Below are positions 1-49,672 of a stretch of 64,000 bases of DNA, in pieces. The stretch comes from Girardinichthys multiradiatus. Taxonomy: Eukaryota > Chordata > Actinopteri > Cyprinodontiformes > Goodeidae. The stretch covers positions 7,002,125-7,066,124 of the forward strand of contig NC_061801.1 of the NCBI RefSeq assembly GCF_021462225.1, read 5' to 3'. Position 1 is the first letter of the stretch; each line of letters opens with the position of its first letter. The notes below the pieces were generated by a model that was not told where the DNA came from, did no database searches, and saw nothing but the letters and a program-made list of their open reading frames with translations. Position numbers and translations under genes: made by a program.

Positions 1-119
1 TTTTAAGTCAGGCACATGCATTCCAATTAATAACTAATCATTGAACAGTGCAGTCAGATTCAGTTATTTATTCAAATTGGATAAAAAGTTTTTCTATCTA
101 AGGAAACCCAGCTGATTAC

Positions 120-500
120 ATCCAGTCAGTGACTTGCAGCATTCCCTCCTCCTGGATGAGCATGTAGAGACAGTGGACAGTCACTGGCGTTGACTTTGCA
201 GCAATCCCTCATACTGAGCATGCATGCTCAGTATGAGGCGGAGAGGAAAAACTCCCTTTTAACAGGAAGAAACCTCCAGCAGAACCAGGCACAGTGTGAG
301 AGGCCATCTGCCACGACCGACTGGAGGTTAGAGAGCACAGAGCAGAGAACAAAGAAGCACTGATCCAGGAGTACTTTCTATAGGAAGGAAAAGTAAATGT
401 TAATGGATGTAGCTCCTTTAGTCGTTTCACCTAGAAAGAAAGAACAGATAAACTCTGAGCCAGTTTTCAAGGTTAGAGAATGAAAGAGAGCACATAGAGT
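120..500 (+). repeat. Fragment of a widespread teleost interspersed repeat
   Basis: Contains phrases I recognise from a very common fish repeat (GAGAGGAAAAACTCCCTTTT, then GGAAGAAACCTCCAGCAGAA). Family name not known to me. It carries a 32-bp perfect palindrome at 207-238, described in the findings. Boundaries approximate. Confidence 0.4.
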
Positions 501-1034
501 TCAGTTGGAGTTGTATTTATTTTTATTAGATTTTCATGGTTTGCTCCTTTGAGATTAGTTTTCAATCTATTCAATTTTGACCCTAGGCTAACACCGTCTT
601 AATGGGGTAATGGGTGGGTATGGCTTGAAAATAAAAGTAGAAAAATGTTCCAAGGATCTCTTCAGGTAGTGAGATTTAACTAGACTAACAATAGTAGTGT
701 AGTGATCATTTATTTGTGACTGGCCCAGAATATTGTCTAGTCACATTGGACACTATACCAGTAAAACAGCAAATAAAAGGTGACCTTTGGTTATTAGTGT
801 AAATGAGATGAACTCAGCTGCCCCTTACACTCAAGCTTTCAAGTAGAATCTCTGTAGATAAAAGAGCTACCTGTACATGATCCGCAGCCCAGTTGCAGCA
901 AATCTGGTTTGAATGCAGGACATTAGGTTTACGGATGCACAGGAACAGGATGGAGCGGTTGTTCAGTCGCATTGGTACATTGGTAATTGCACAAGCTTAA
1001 AAATAAATTATTAGTAAAAAGATAAAGAGGTCTC

Positions 1035-1180
1035 TGTGTGGCCCAGTGATGGACTGCAGACCTGTTCGGGGTGAATCCCGCCTCTTGTCCACTGACTGCT
1101 ATAAGCACCAGCCTCTTCCTTTTACCCTGCAAGGAAAAACAAGTATAGACAATTGGATGGTTAGATGAATATAAAGGGAA
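1035..1180 (+). repeat. 3' fragment of the teleost tRNA-derived SINE
   Basis: The body reads like the 3' half of the SINE at 15839-16168 (gatggactg...cctgt...gaatcccgcctct...actgct...caccagcct). The tRNA-like head is missing. Diverged. Confidence 0.5.
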
Positions 1181-1694
1181 AATTAAGGAAAATGTAAATG
1201 TTTAAAGACAATAGGTACATGCAAGTATTGCAATCTTTTGCTATGACACTCAAAATTAAGCTCCAGTGTTCCACTGATCAACCAACATTCAGTTTTGCAA
1301 CTTGTTTGTCACAATGGACTATTTTGTTTAAATCTCTATAATCTTGTTTTAGAATTCATCTATAGGAAAGGAAAAGGTGAAGGGTTGTCAATACTTTCTG
1401 GTGGACATTGTGTATTTATGAGGACAATAAATATTTAGATTTTATTCAAAAGAATCAACCATGAAGGATATATTTGTTTACTCTGTCTTGTACCATGTTA
1501 GTAGGTATCATAACAGCAGGCTAGGTATGAATTACTGTGAATTGTCCAACGTGGTATTCCTAAAGAGGGCTGGGAAAAGTGTCAGTAACTTATTTGCTGA
1601 ACAATGGTTTAATAGCTGAAATGCTTCACTAGGTAGCCAGTGTGTTCTAATTTCTGTAGAATTTCCTAAAAAATAGGTCATTGGTTCTGGAAAA

Positions 1695-2015
1695 TAGGGA
1701 GGTTTTACAGATACAGTTAAGACAAAGATTATTCATACCCCCTAGCAGATTTAGGTTTAAAATAATCTTTTTACCAGCAATTATTTTTCCTGGCTGGAAG
1801 TAATATTAGAGTCCCGACTTGAAGCAGATCTGTGGAGGAAACTAAAGATTAGGGTGATGGGATGGAGGCCTACCTCCAAGACTTGGAGTCAAAGGTCGAA
1901 GTACCAGTGGAAACGTGAAAAGCTGGAGTTTGATGGCTGCAATGCCAGAAAGATTTTTCCTCTGATTATTGAGAAGGGTATAAATATTTTTGCATGCCAT
2001 TTTTTAATATGAAGT
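1695..2015 (+). repeat. Internally deleted Tc1-like relic
   Basis: The left part (attcatacccc...gatttaggtttaaaataatc) is a Tc1-type end; the right part resembles a transposase C-terminus (gatgggatggaggccta, then attattgagaagggta). No open frame remains. Confidence 0.45.
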
Positions 2016-2560
2016 GTAAAGAACAATAAAGAAAGTATTTATTTTTCAAGATTCATATTTTTAAAATTGTTTTATCTTTTGAGAGATCCCTGCCTCATTT
2101 CTTATCACAAACAAAATAATTTAAATCTGCCATGGGTATGAAATAACTTTGGGCTTAAATGTATTAAAATAATTCTTTGGTTACACAGAATCGGCAGTAT
2201 GCATTTCACGGCTGGTGGATCTGTTGCTTTTCTCTAGAACACCTACTAGTAAAATATTTATCATGTGGACATGTATTTTTCTACCAAAAACAGTTCTGGA
2301 TCTTGTTAGTGATATAGGACTCCTGTTATTCTGTATGTCCATAAATACAAATCAATGATACAAATAGTTTTGGTCATGTTCCCCAAACTGGAAAATTAGT
2401 CAGATTCTCAACAGAATAATCTAAACAGTTTTATTTTCTGGAAATTGACGTCATCCATAAATCTTAAACTGTTTTATACATATTTTAAAGAAATACGCTC
2501 CAAACTGTTGAGCCTCTTTCCTTCTATAAACTATTTCATTTTCTTTTTGCTTCTTTTTAG

Positions 2561-2673
2561 GCCAGCTGTATGAATATCTGGAGGATTACTGTATTCAACG
2601 TAAACCAAGTTCACGCGAGAGTCTGTTTGACTTCCTCAGAAACACCATCATAAACATCCGGAGTCTGCTCTAA
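2561..2673 (+). CDS. Last coding exon of an unidentified plus-strand gene (partial)
   Basis: A strong acceptor (long pyrimidine tract, TTTTTAG at 2554-2560) is followed by an open frame from 2563: QLYEYLEDYCIQRKPSSRE, then a Leu/Phe/Ile-rich end finishing SLL and TAA (2671-2673). Two bases before 2563 complete a codon from an upstream exon outside the window or unrecognised. Three AATAAA signals follow (2719, 3033, 3662). I do not recognise the protein. Tail-to-tail with ogdh, about 2.4 kb between the two stop codons. Confidence 0.55.
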
Positions 2674-5117
2674 GGAATTCTGTTCTATTTGCACGAAACA
2701 CTGAAGGAATTAATTTTTAATAAACAAGAAGGAGAAAGTAAATCATATTTCTAAAGATAAGCTTTTTGCACGTTTTTACACTACAGCAGTGATCAAGAAC
2801 AAACAACAGGCATTAAGCCAGTAAAGTGTTTAACCAAGACAGCATCAAGACTCTTAGATGCTGCCAGAGCCTGAGTGACTAAATATCCCATCGCTAATAG
2901 CCACTGAATATTTGCTCCTTCTGATAAATGGATCCTGATTTCTTCTTGGTTCTGTCTGTACTAAACTGTGAGTGTACTGTAATATCCTGTGTTATCCAGA
3001 TGTTTTTGGATTTACTGTTAGAGAGTTTACAGAATAAACCAAACTAGAACCGGTTTTTGTGCGTTCTAACGAGTTTTCTCTCTACATACTGTGTGGATTA
3101 CACTACAGCTTTGAGTTACAGATCATCAGTCTGGCCAATTCTGCAAAATAATCAACATATAAAGACTTTTCAACAGCACTGATAAAAATTCTTTACTTTG
3201 TTCAAAGCATAAAACAGGCAGCACCATATGAATATAAATATATGGTTTAATTTGACGTTGTTTGTTTACTGACATCTCTTCACCAGTTCTGTGGTGTTTT
3301 AATGGAAATGAGCTATAATGTGAAGTAATCAGTTATATGTGACACAGGTAGAGCTTAAAGAGTGATGTTTCAGGATGCCTGCTGAGTGAGACACAGGAGA
3401 TCATTTCAGATTGGGAAAACATAAAAGCATAAATAATCCATGCAAGTGACAGACCTGTTAGAACTGCAGAAGCTTGTTTAGCTCGTTGCTCCTAAACCTG
3501 ACTTTGTAACTCAGAGGCTGCTTATAATGTTTGTTTTTAAAAATATTACAGGTGTATAAACTCAGCATGTCACATAATCCCTGATCTTCAGTGTTTTTTG
3601 ATTAGTTTACATTGTTCTTCCTCTACACTCACACCATAATTAACATGTACTGTTGTGTGCCAATAAAATTTTTTATATTTTGATGAAACAGTTAGCTATA
3701 GGCATGGGACGGTGTTAAATTCTCATGGTATGAAAACACTGAGTAAAAATCACAGTTTGATGGTTCTGACAAAAACATGAAAATAAAATAATCTATACCT
3801 TGATCTGATTGCTTTAATTCATTATAGAACAGGAAAATATGCCATCTGCTGCTAAAATGATACAACATATTAAATATTGTTTTAATAATGACACCTACAC
3901 CATATTTTTGATATTTTGATCCACAGACACATGTGGAACACTGATCAGTGTTGACACTCGCTGTCTTTTCAACAATTTCTTTCAGCTAACCAAAATATTT
4001 AGAAAATGAAGGATTAAATTCTACTTTATTCATATCTGGAGATAAAATTGCAACCTTGTGTCACCCAGTGATTTATATCAGCTTTTTTAAAAGCAGATAA
4101 TCACAGTAGTAGAGTTAAACAGTATGATGAAAAGCACCAATTTCAGTAGTTTGTTTTTACATAAGCAAGCTTGTTGTGCAGAACTTTATCATTTCTTTGC
4201 CATTCTGCTTTTTACAGAGTAGCACGCTAACATGGAGCAGATATTATCTTGCTAACTAGTCGGGCTGTGTGCTCTGGTGGAACATAGAGCTTGCAAAATG
4301 TACTTTAAAGCAATGGTACCTCGGTGAGAATGATGGATGGCTCTTCTTTAGTTTCTATGCCATGATTTTCTAAACAGCTGACTTTGTCCTTCTAATTAAG
4401 GGGGGGGGGGGGCAGCACACTTACTCTAAGCTTCAGACAGCTGGACAAAATTCCAGTCATTTCGACCCTTTGGCATTTCATTAAAAGACTAAACCGTAGG
4501 AACAACATACAGAATATTGTTGTGGCTTTGACACCATAAGAGTTTGAAATTCTGCTTTAATCATTTAACCAAAAACCAGTTCATGCTTAGTGCGCTTATC
4601 CTCAAAGGAAATGAGTTTAAATAAGTTATCTAGTTAACTGTCCAACCAGCACCTCTAAAGCATCTAAAATATCACATATATTTTTCTATGTGATTCTTTT
4701 CACTACAATCCAAATAAAATCCTAATTCTGACCTATGGTGGTTGGTGAGGTATACTAAAAGAAAGCTAACTCTTATCAACCCACAACCTTCCTTTAATAT
4801 TTAAATATCCTTTGACTTACTGATATTTTAATCTTGTGTACCAGTAAATATTCCCCAAAATCAATAAATGGATTAGTTTTTAAACAGCAGAACAGATTAA
4901 AAAATAAAATAAAAGCAAAAAATGTCATGACATTCATTCTGTAGAAATTTGTTCACTCAGTGCAAGTTAGTTTTATAGTTTTTTTGTATCGTCCCTCACT
5001 GTGAATCCAAGGTCTTCATGGTAACAGTGATATAACAGTCAGGTAATTCTGAGCTGTGCAAAACATTTCTGGACCCTGAGGTCAGGCAGGCAGGTCAGAT
5101 CTGCGTTAGATGGAATG
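2674..5117. other. Convergent 3'UTRs and spacer
   Basis: AT-rich sequence between the two stop codons. Left part is the likely 3'UTR of the plus-strand gene (AATAAA at 2719, 3033 and 3662), right part the likely 3'UTR of ogdh. A run of about 12 G at 4401-4412 is the only striking simple sequence. No coding signal or recognised repeat. Confidence 0.4.
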
Positions 5118-42735
<37,618 letters not shown>

Positions 42736-43273
42736 TACTGCAGATTAGCCGCAGTTCCTCACGCCACACCTCTTGTCTTGGAAGCAGGATGCAGCAGTAC
42801 TATTGCAAGCAAGGAGAAACCCGCAACCTGAATTCTTCTCCAGTTCCTAGTGGTGGTTTTAAAAGCTGATGTTAGATTTCTCCCAGATGTTGTTCCTTGC
42901 TCTTTCCACAGGCTGCAGTTGAGTCTAAAAGGACACAAGTTTATTAAGCTCTCCCAAATAAGCACAATAAACAGCAAAGAAAACAGCACGGTGGCACTAA
43001 AACAAATGTTACTCTTCCCAAAATGTTTTCCAACCTTTTAGAGTTGACCAATGAGGAAATGATTCTAAACTGCACAGTTAACAATAAAACATAATAATTT
43101 AATTTAGAAAATGACTTTTGTGAGAATATCTGAAATTTTTCAATTTGCGCCCCTGGATTTGACTCAAGGACAGAAGCTTTAGCTACGTATTCACTTACAT
43201 CTAGACTCCACTCAGACATGGCACTAACATTCATCGTGGGTAATCTGATCACATCGGGACAGAAAAGAATAAA

Positions 43274-43580
43274 GGCATGAACCTCCATCCATCTATTTTC
43301 TATACCCACTACTCCCATACAGGATCGCAGGGAGCTGGTGCCTTACTCCAGCAGTCTATGTGCGAGAGGCGGGGTACACCCTGGACAGGTCGCCAGTCCA
43401 TCACAGGGCAACACAGGACAAACAACCATACACACACGCTCATACCTAAGGTCCATTAAGATGGACCAATTAAGAAGCAAACTCCATGCAGAAAGACCCC
43501 CGGCCGGGAGTCGAACCCAGAACCTTCTTGTTGCCAGGCAACAGTGCTACCTACTGCATCATAATGCAGCCTGGTATAGG
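43274..43580 (-). repeat. tRNA-derived SINE, minus orientation
   Basis: Same family as 15839-16168: body ggcggggtacaccctggaca, gtcgccagtccatcacaggg, and reversed box B (gggagtcgaacccagaacc). In ogdh intron 1. Confidence 0.75.
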
Positions 43581-44502
43581 TGGGTGAGATTTCTTGGATT
43601 GCTTTTACAGATTCTACTACTTTCTTTGTTCCATGCTAAATACAGACCAAACTCTCAGCAATGGGTCATACACACTGAAGGTGTGTAGAGTGGCTGACTG
43701 GGGACAAGGAGCATTCAGGTGTTTTACTGCTCTGAAGCTTTAAAAGGAAAGGTCAAAATCTTTGGTGTCTGTTCACTGATGCGGAGCTCTGTGAAGGCGA
43801 ACATTACCTTTTTTTTTTTTTTTTAATAAAGGCAAACACTCATTGGAGTTGCCATAACACTCTCTGACACATCAGATCTCTACATGAACACACACAGAAA
43901 GCATCCCAAACATAGTCCACAGAGACCACACAGATCACTAGACTTCACCAGCGGAGAGCTTGGAAGAAGAAAAATGCCGAAAGGCATCTCTGGTTGGAGC
44001 ACAGTGGCACAGTGGATCTCAGCCAGATGCCGCTGATGTGAGTTATTTCAGCTGAAATTAATACAATTTGCATCACACACTACTGCATTTCACAGCTTCT
44101 CAAGCACAATAATGAGGATGATTTTAGGTTTTTCTTAAATGCAATTTGGAAGAATTTTACCCATGTTGACAGCCCACTGTGTAATGTAGGTACGTGTTAA
44201 TTTACATGTGACACAGGTAACTGAGATCGGACCACTCTAGACACAGGTTAACACCAGGTCTAACTGGGTCTAGGTGCTGAGATCTGAACAGCTTTGCTAT
44301 ACAATTGAACAATCTGGCCACCTGCATCCAAATGGGAGAGGATGCATGAAGGCCTGGGCAAATACAAGATTCTCACCTTTATTGCAACATGGTATTAATA
44401 TTTTTTTTTTTTTATAAATGTGTATTATGATCCTATTATTTTCATTTTATTCACAAATAAAATGATAAATCATACTCACAATCACAGCTTTCATAATGTC
44501 CA

Positions 44503-44760
44503 CTCGAGATGTAACGGTACACAAAAATTCCGGATAAGAATGTATCCCGGTTTTAGAGTCACGATTTGGTACCTTTCCATACACTTCAATCAACAAAAAT
44601 AAATAAAAATGTGTAATTATTTTTCACTTCAGTCGGCAGTAAAAGAATCACTTTCAATTTCTGAAATTAATCTGATTTTATGATGTCTAAAACCAAAACA
44701 AGTGGAAAGTATAGAACTGACTGGAGTGCATAGATAGACGGACGGACGGACGGACGGACG

Positions 44761-44855
<95 letters not shown>

Positions 44856-45302
44856 TATACAACAATATAAACACTTGATGTTGAGGTTTGTGAAACTTTT
44901 AAATAAGACTAAGCTCATATCTGAGAATAAAGCATGTTGAAATCACTTTGGAGTTGTTTTCGTATTTCCACAACCTAGCTGTACCTGAATGCAGCTGGAA
45001 AATTTCTCATCAACTGAGATTCTGCCGACTTGCTTCTTTTACGATGTACGAGTTTAGGCTAATTCGATGATACAGTTAGCTGGATTTGGATGTCAGCTGT
45101 TTTTTCTCCAGCATCTGTGATGTTTACAGTCGGCTGGAAGTTGTTTCAGGTGAGTCATTCTGGGAGTGTTCTCTGTTTTGTTTTGGTGTCACTTTTTACA
45201 GAGCGTTGCTTTGCGCAGTTCCAGATACTCTGCATGTGTTTAGTTATACCACAAGGCTGTACCAGATATTTCCGGTACAAATACGCGTACCGTTGCACCC
45301 CT
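44503..45302. mobile_element. hAT-type non-autonomous element with 8-bp target duplication
   Basis: Exactly matching 8-bp duplications AATGTCCA at 44495-44502 and 45303-45310. Ends are imperfect inverted repeats: left ...GATGTAACGGTAC, right GTACCGTTGCACCCCT. No transposase frame. Contains the compound microsatellite at 44733-44853. Confidence 0.85.
44733..44853. repeat. Compound tetranucleotide microsatellite (GGAC)n(AGAC)n(AGAT)n
   Basis: About 30 tetranucleotide units in three consecutive blocks, each differing from the next by one base (GACG, GACA, GATA). It is inside the hAT element. Confidence 0.97.
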
Positions 45303-45310
45303 AATGTCCA

Positions 45311-46335
45311 CAATAACATTTATCTATTGATATTCGCTTTTATTACATGGACAAGGGCTAAAATCTATGGTAAAATCTTGCTAAATTTAGAAGTCATTTT
45401 GTACTGCCTAATGCACAGGATATTCTTTTTGCCATTTTGGTCTTTATAGAATAACATCCATATAACAAGCTAATTTAGCTGGTTAAGTACTCATGTATCT
45501 GCCAGGTAGTCAGTAAGCAGTAGACAAGGTTGTCCTTCATGTAAATAAGGGAAAAGTGTAGGAGACCTCCTTCAGCCAGCTGACAAGCAGTGCATAGCAA
45601 CAGGGTGGAGGATGTTACGCTATGATCCATGCAGCTAGAGAAAACTCTGGTCACTCTGGTACTTTCTCTGGCATCTCATTAAAATTACTTTAAACTGTAG
45701 GAATGAGATGACAGAAAACTGTTTTAAATCCCTCCTGGTAGCGGAAATCAGCCCATGCTTCAGGTATATCAAAACCAGATCTAAAAAAACCTACTGCTCC
45801 ATTTTTAAATGACTGGAAATGTCATCAAGTGCAGCATTATAGATCATTACAGTTCAAACACAATTAAATGAATGATTTCTAAATTAACGGCGTTTGGTTT
45901 GTTGTTCAATATGTTCGGGGTGTTTTTATGACATAATAAACTTTTTCAAAACATTTCAATAAATAATGAAAAAATTAAACTACTGTTGTACAATACTTAT
46001 ATGTTTTTGAGGTTATATGCTTGTATTATCAAAAAAGGGGTCAGTAGCTAAAGATTGCGTCGCTCCAGATAAACTTAAATCGAAACCTTAAAATTAAACA
46101 TCTCAATTTATTATTATGTATGTACTCTAAAAGGGACAACGGGACCCAGAAATTATATAGCAGATGAGTCAAATATAACTAACCTTATACCAGAAGTTTG
46201 CTCGAGAACCTCCAAACTAACCGGAAGGTCACGTGCAGGAACCTTTTAATTTTGATGCTTTCTTTTTTATTTTTAGAAAAGTTAAACCCAAACTCAAACT
46301 TGAGGCGAACATGTTCTTATACTCCGTTTTGCTAC
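45311..46335. other. Unassigned ogdh intron 1 sequence
   Basis: AT-rich, no repeat or gene recognised. Confidence 0.4.
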
Positions 46336-46510
46336 CTGGTTCTGCGGGTTTCCTGGTACTTCCCTCGGGCTCTCCCTCCGCCGCCTCCCTGTTCAGCAGC
46401 TGCCTGCTACTGCTTTGAATGACGAACAGCAAGCGGGGTCCAGAGCGCGAGCAGCACGCGTGAGAGCGCGCGCGGATGTTTGTTGAAGAGCTGCGCGCAC
46501 CACGGCTCAA
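46336..46510 (-). other. ogdh: Proposed non-coding exon 1 and promoter-proximal CpG-rich segment of ogdh
   Basis: The start codon lies two bases inside exon 2, so an upstream 5'UTR exon is needed. This GC- and CpG-rich patch in AT-rich surroundings, about 3.6 kb upstream, contains a good minus-strand donor (CAG|GTAGCA, GT at 46335-46334). Vertebrate ogdh genes have a similar untranslated first exon. The transcription start is not determined; the upper boundary is a guess from where the GC-rich patch ends. Confidence 0.5.
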
Positions 46511-47765
46511 TCACTTCGTTTCTAAATTGCGTCATGCGATGATGTCAGAACGACAAGTGAGGTTGGGGTGAAAAAAAATGACAGAGAAACTAAAAGATAA
46601 AGAAATAATGTCTTGTCAAGACCCCTAGTGTATGTAAAGAAGCGGCAAAGTAAGTCTCTAAAAAATAAAGAAAAAAACAGAAAAATAATCATGTCGTCAT
46701 CGCTAAAGGTCTTTATGTAAAAAAAAAAAAAAAAACTATGTAACGTTTATGTATTTGTTGTTCTGTATTAGGGGCTAATTAAATATTCTACCCCTACAAA
46801 GATAGTTGGATTTTATTCACAGTGGACCACAAAAGCAAGAAGACAAGTGACTTCCAGATTTGAATGATCAGCTTCAGAAAACAGGACTGTGAAAGAAAAC
46901 AAAAAAGCCCAAACAACAGTGCTGGGAGGTTTACAAAAGATTGACCAAAAACATATGTTGATAAAAAAAGCTCTTATTCTTACAATCAAATAGTAAGGCA
47001 ATTCAGACCCTTAAAAACAAAAAATCTACATGTAAAATAGTGCAGTAAATACACTATCACAAATCAATTCAAGTGGTGAAGACAACTTCTTAAGGTAAGA
47101 TTTAAATCAGACTATGAGAATTAAAAGCTGCACTGTGTCTGCCCATCTCACACTAACAAGAAACAATCTTCTATAATCCTACATTTGATTTACACCTCTA
47201 AGACACTCCTAGAGATGTGCACCTCTACCATACAATCAGAAACAAGTTCTCCAAAGTACTAGAAAAGCCTCTGAGTTTGGTAATTAGTTCTAAAGGCAGC
47301 TTCTGGAATTTAGCATCCAGGTGCAGGTCATTTTCATGTTAATGTGTATTGATGAAATTACTGTCTTGCCAACAAAACCCCAGCTGTGATGCAAATGAAC
47401 CTTTTGTAATGCTAAAGACATTCTTATAGGTTGGCAGACAGCAAGACATCAACACTTTAGTGACTCACATTCCAATGATTTCTTGAAAAGCAAACTATTT
47501 CGATCTGTGAATAGCAGTGGTCAAAAAAGAAGGAAGAATCAGCAAATAGCCGAGCTTCCGACATTAAATGACTTTAATGTGTTTGTATTTGGACAGAAAA
47601 ACTAAACTCTATTAATTGGGAAATATCTGTGGGGATAAATGTGGACATATTTAATTTTTCATTAAATGCAATCTAAGTATAAATCCAGGTCCTCTGTGAA
47701 GGTCACCGAGGTTTGTCAGAGAACATGAATGAACAAAGAGTAAGATAAAAAAAAAACAATGACCT
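46511..47765. other. Upstream region of ogdh, unassigned
   Basis: Immediately upstream of the proposed exon 1, so likely to include proximal promoter sequence at its left edge. No TATA box or other element could be assigned. A poly-A run at about 46720. Confidence 0.35.
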
Positions 47766-48660
47766 GTCATCCTGACCAGCGGACAGGTCAGGGAGAAAGA
47801 TTAAAGCAGAGCTGGGTGATAAAACAATATCTGAGTTTTGGAAATCTCACAAAACTCTGTTCAATCCATCATCTGAAGAGGATGGCACAACTGCAGACCT
47901 AACATGAGATTGGTGCCCACCTAACCAGTGTTATATATAACATTTTGTTATATATAACACCAGACAGGCTCAGCAAAGAGAGCATTAATTATGGAAACAG
48001 CCAAGAGACCCATGGAAACTATTGATAAGCTGCTGAGATTCACAGCTCAGGTGGGAAAATCTGTCAACAGGATCATACACTCCAAAGTTCTGGCCTCTAT
48101 GGAGGAGTGAAAGAAAGATTAAAGCTTCCCAGAGTCTACAGTCTGAAGCGAACACAGCAAACATGTCAAAGAAGGTGTTATGGTCAGATCGGATCAAAAT
48201 TAAAGGCCTACAGGCAAAATATCTGTGGTAGAAAAAACTTTACACATTTCCCACCTTAAAACAATGATAGTGGCAGCATCATTCTGTGGTTATTGTCTTC
48301 AGCAGGAACAATGAAGCAAAATCTGAACACAACCTGTTAGAAGTTCCAAAACACTTGGGACTGAGGTAGAGGTTCACCTTCTAGCTGGAATACAACCCTA
48401 AACCTACACCCAGAGCTACAATTGAACAACTTAGATAAAATCATATACATTTGTTAAGAATGGTCAAGTCAAAGCCCAGCCCTGAATCTAATTGATAATG
48501 AATCTAATTGATAATGGTGTGATCTATGGCAAGACCATAGATCACATATGGTCTTCATCCAATCTGACTGTACTTGACATATTTTGTGAAGAAGAACGAA
48601 CAAAAATTTCAGGAATAACCTTTATTAATATGACTCATAGCTGTTTTTTCTATTTATACC
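47766..48660 (+). repeat. Tc1-like relic, plus orientation
   Basis: Degraded Tc1 sequence in the order of the transposase gene (gagattggtgcccacctaac, ggaaacagccaagagaccc, gtggcagcatcattctgtgg, catccaatctgactgtactt, tttgtgaagaagaacgaac). Contains two perfect hairpins described in the findings. Confidence 0.6.
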
Positions 48661-49304
48661 ATAGTAATATAAAATATAAGTTCTAATGTTTCCCTTTTGT
48701 TAGAATAGGATAAGAATGCTCATCGACACACATTACAAGGATAAATGGCCCAAGGGTTGTCATGAATGACCTGAGGCTGGGACACTGGGTTTGATAGTGG
48801 AGCAACCGGTATAACTGGTTTGATTAGAAAGCTACAGCACACTTAGATTAAGTATGGACACCCGCTTCTACACAACCTACCAGATAGACACCACAATGGT
48901 AACACATAGTCTAATAATCACTGAGGGAGGCAACATCCATTGCATTGGAGTGCCAGATATAAAAACTACATGTGACCTTCTATCGAGGCTCTTCATCATC
49001 CTCTAACAGACGGCGACGGTCCGAGAAAGGACCCTCAGCGCTGATCTCTGTAATCATTCCTCTGCCTCAATTTAGATTAAAAGAGCTAAAAGTTAGAAAC
49101 TGGTTAAGAGTCGTTCATTTAGAGTCTTTAGATAGAGTGTGTGATCGTTTCATGAGGAACTCCGAGACGTCTGACAACCAACAGGGTGCGGTAGCTCGGA
49201 CAGGCTGCTGGGTGGCTTTTGCGTTTTCGAGTTCTGGGCAGTACTTTGCGGGCAGACCACGAAAACGAAAAAGCAATGTCTGCTTTGTTTTCTTTTTGAT
49301 TATG

Positions 49305-49672
49305 GCATAAAATGTGCAGTGAAGAAGAAATGCAAATGCAAATAGGATGATTGATTACAAATTTTATTTATGGGTCAAATAATGCAGCCACATTCTTAAA
49401 ATAAAAAAGCATTTGTGGAAATGCTTTTTCATTTTAAAATTTTACATTTCAAATTGAATTTTGGCATCTATTTGCTGGGGTACATTTTGAAAAATAAATC
49501 TCAAATGTCTTTTTCTTTTTCATTTTAACTAAGTGAAAGAATGAGCAGTCTTGAAGAAGAAAATTAAAATGCAAGTAGGATTATTGATTACTAATTTCAT
49601 TTATGAGTCAAACAATGCAGCCACATTCTTAAAATTAAAAAGCATTTCTGAAAATGCTTTTACATTTGAAAT
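49305..49672. repeat. Two diverged direct copies of a ~115-bp unit
   Basis: 49318-49432 and 49550-49662 share blocks such as aatgcagccacattcttaaa and aaaaagcattt in the same order, roughly 85% alike by eye. I recognise the sequence as a common fish repeat but cannot name it. Confidence 0.6.

Noticed and set aside
44733..44853. CRISPR-like array
   Set aside because: Pure tetranucleotide tandem repeat without spacers, in a vertebrate genome. No CRISPR array anywhere in the window.
44629..44918. Open frames of repeated YLSI/CLSV residues
   Set aside because: Translation of the tetranucleotide microsatellite, not a protein.
48972..49310. 112-codon open frame as a gene
   Set aside because: No recognisable motif, no splice or poly(A) context, and it runs into the repeat at 49318.
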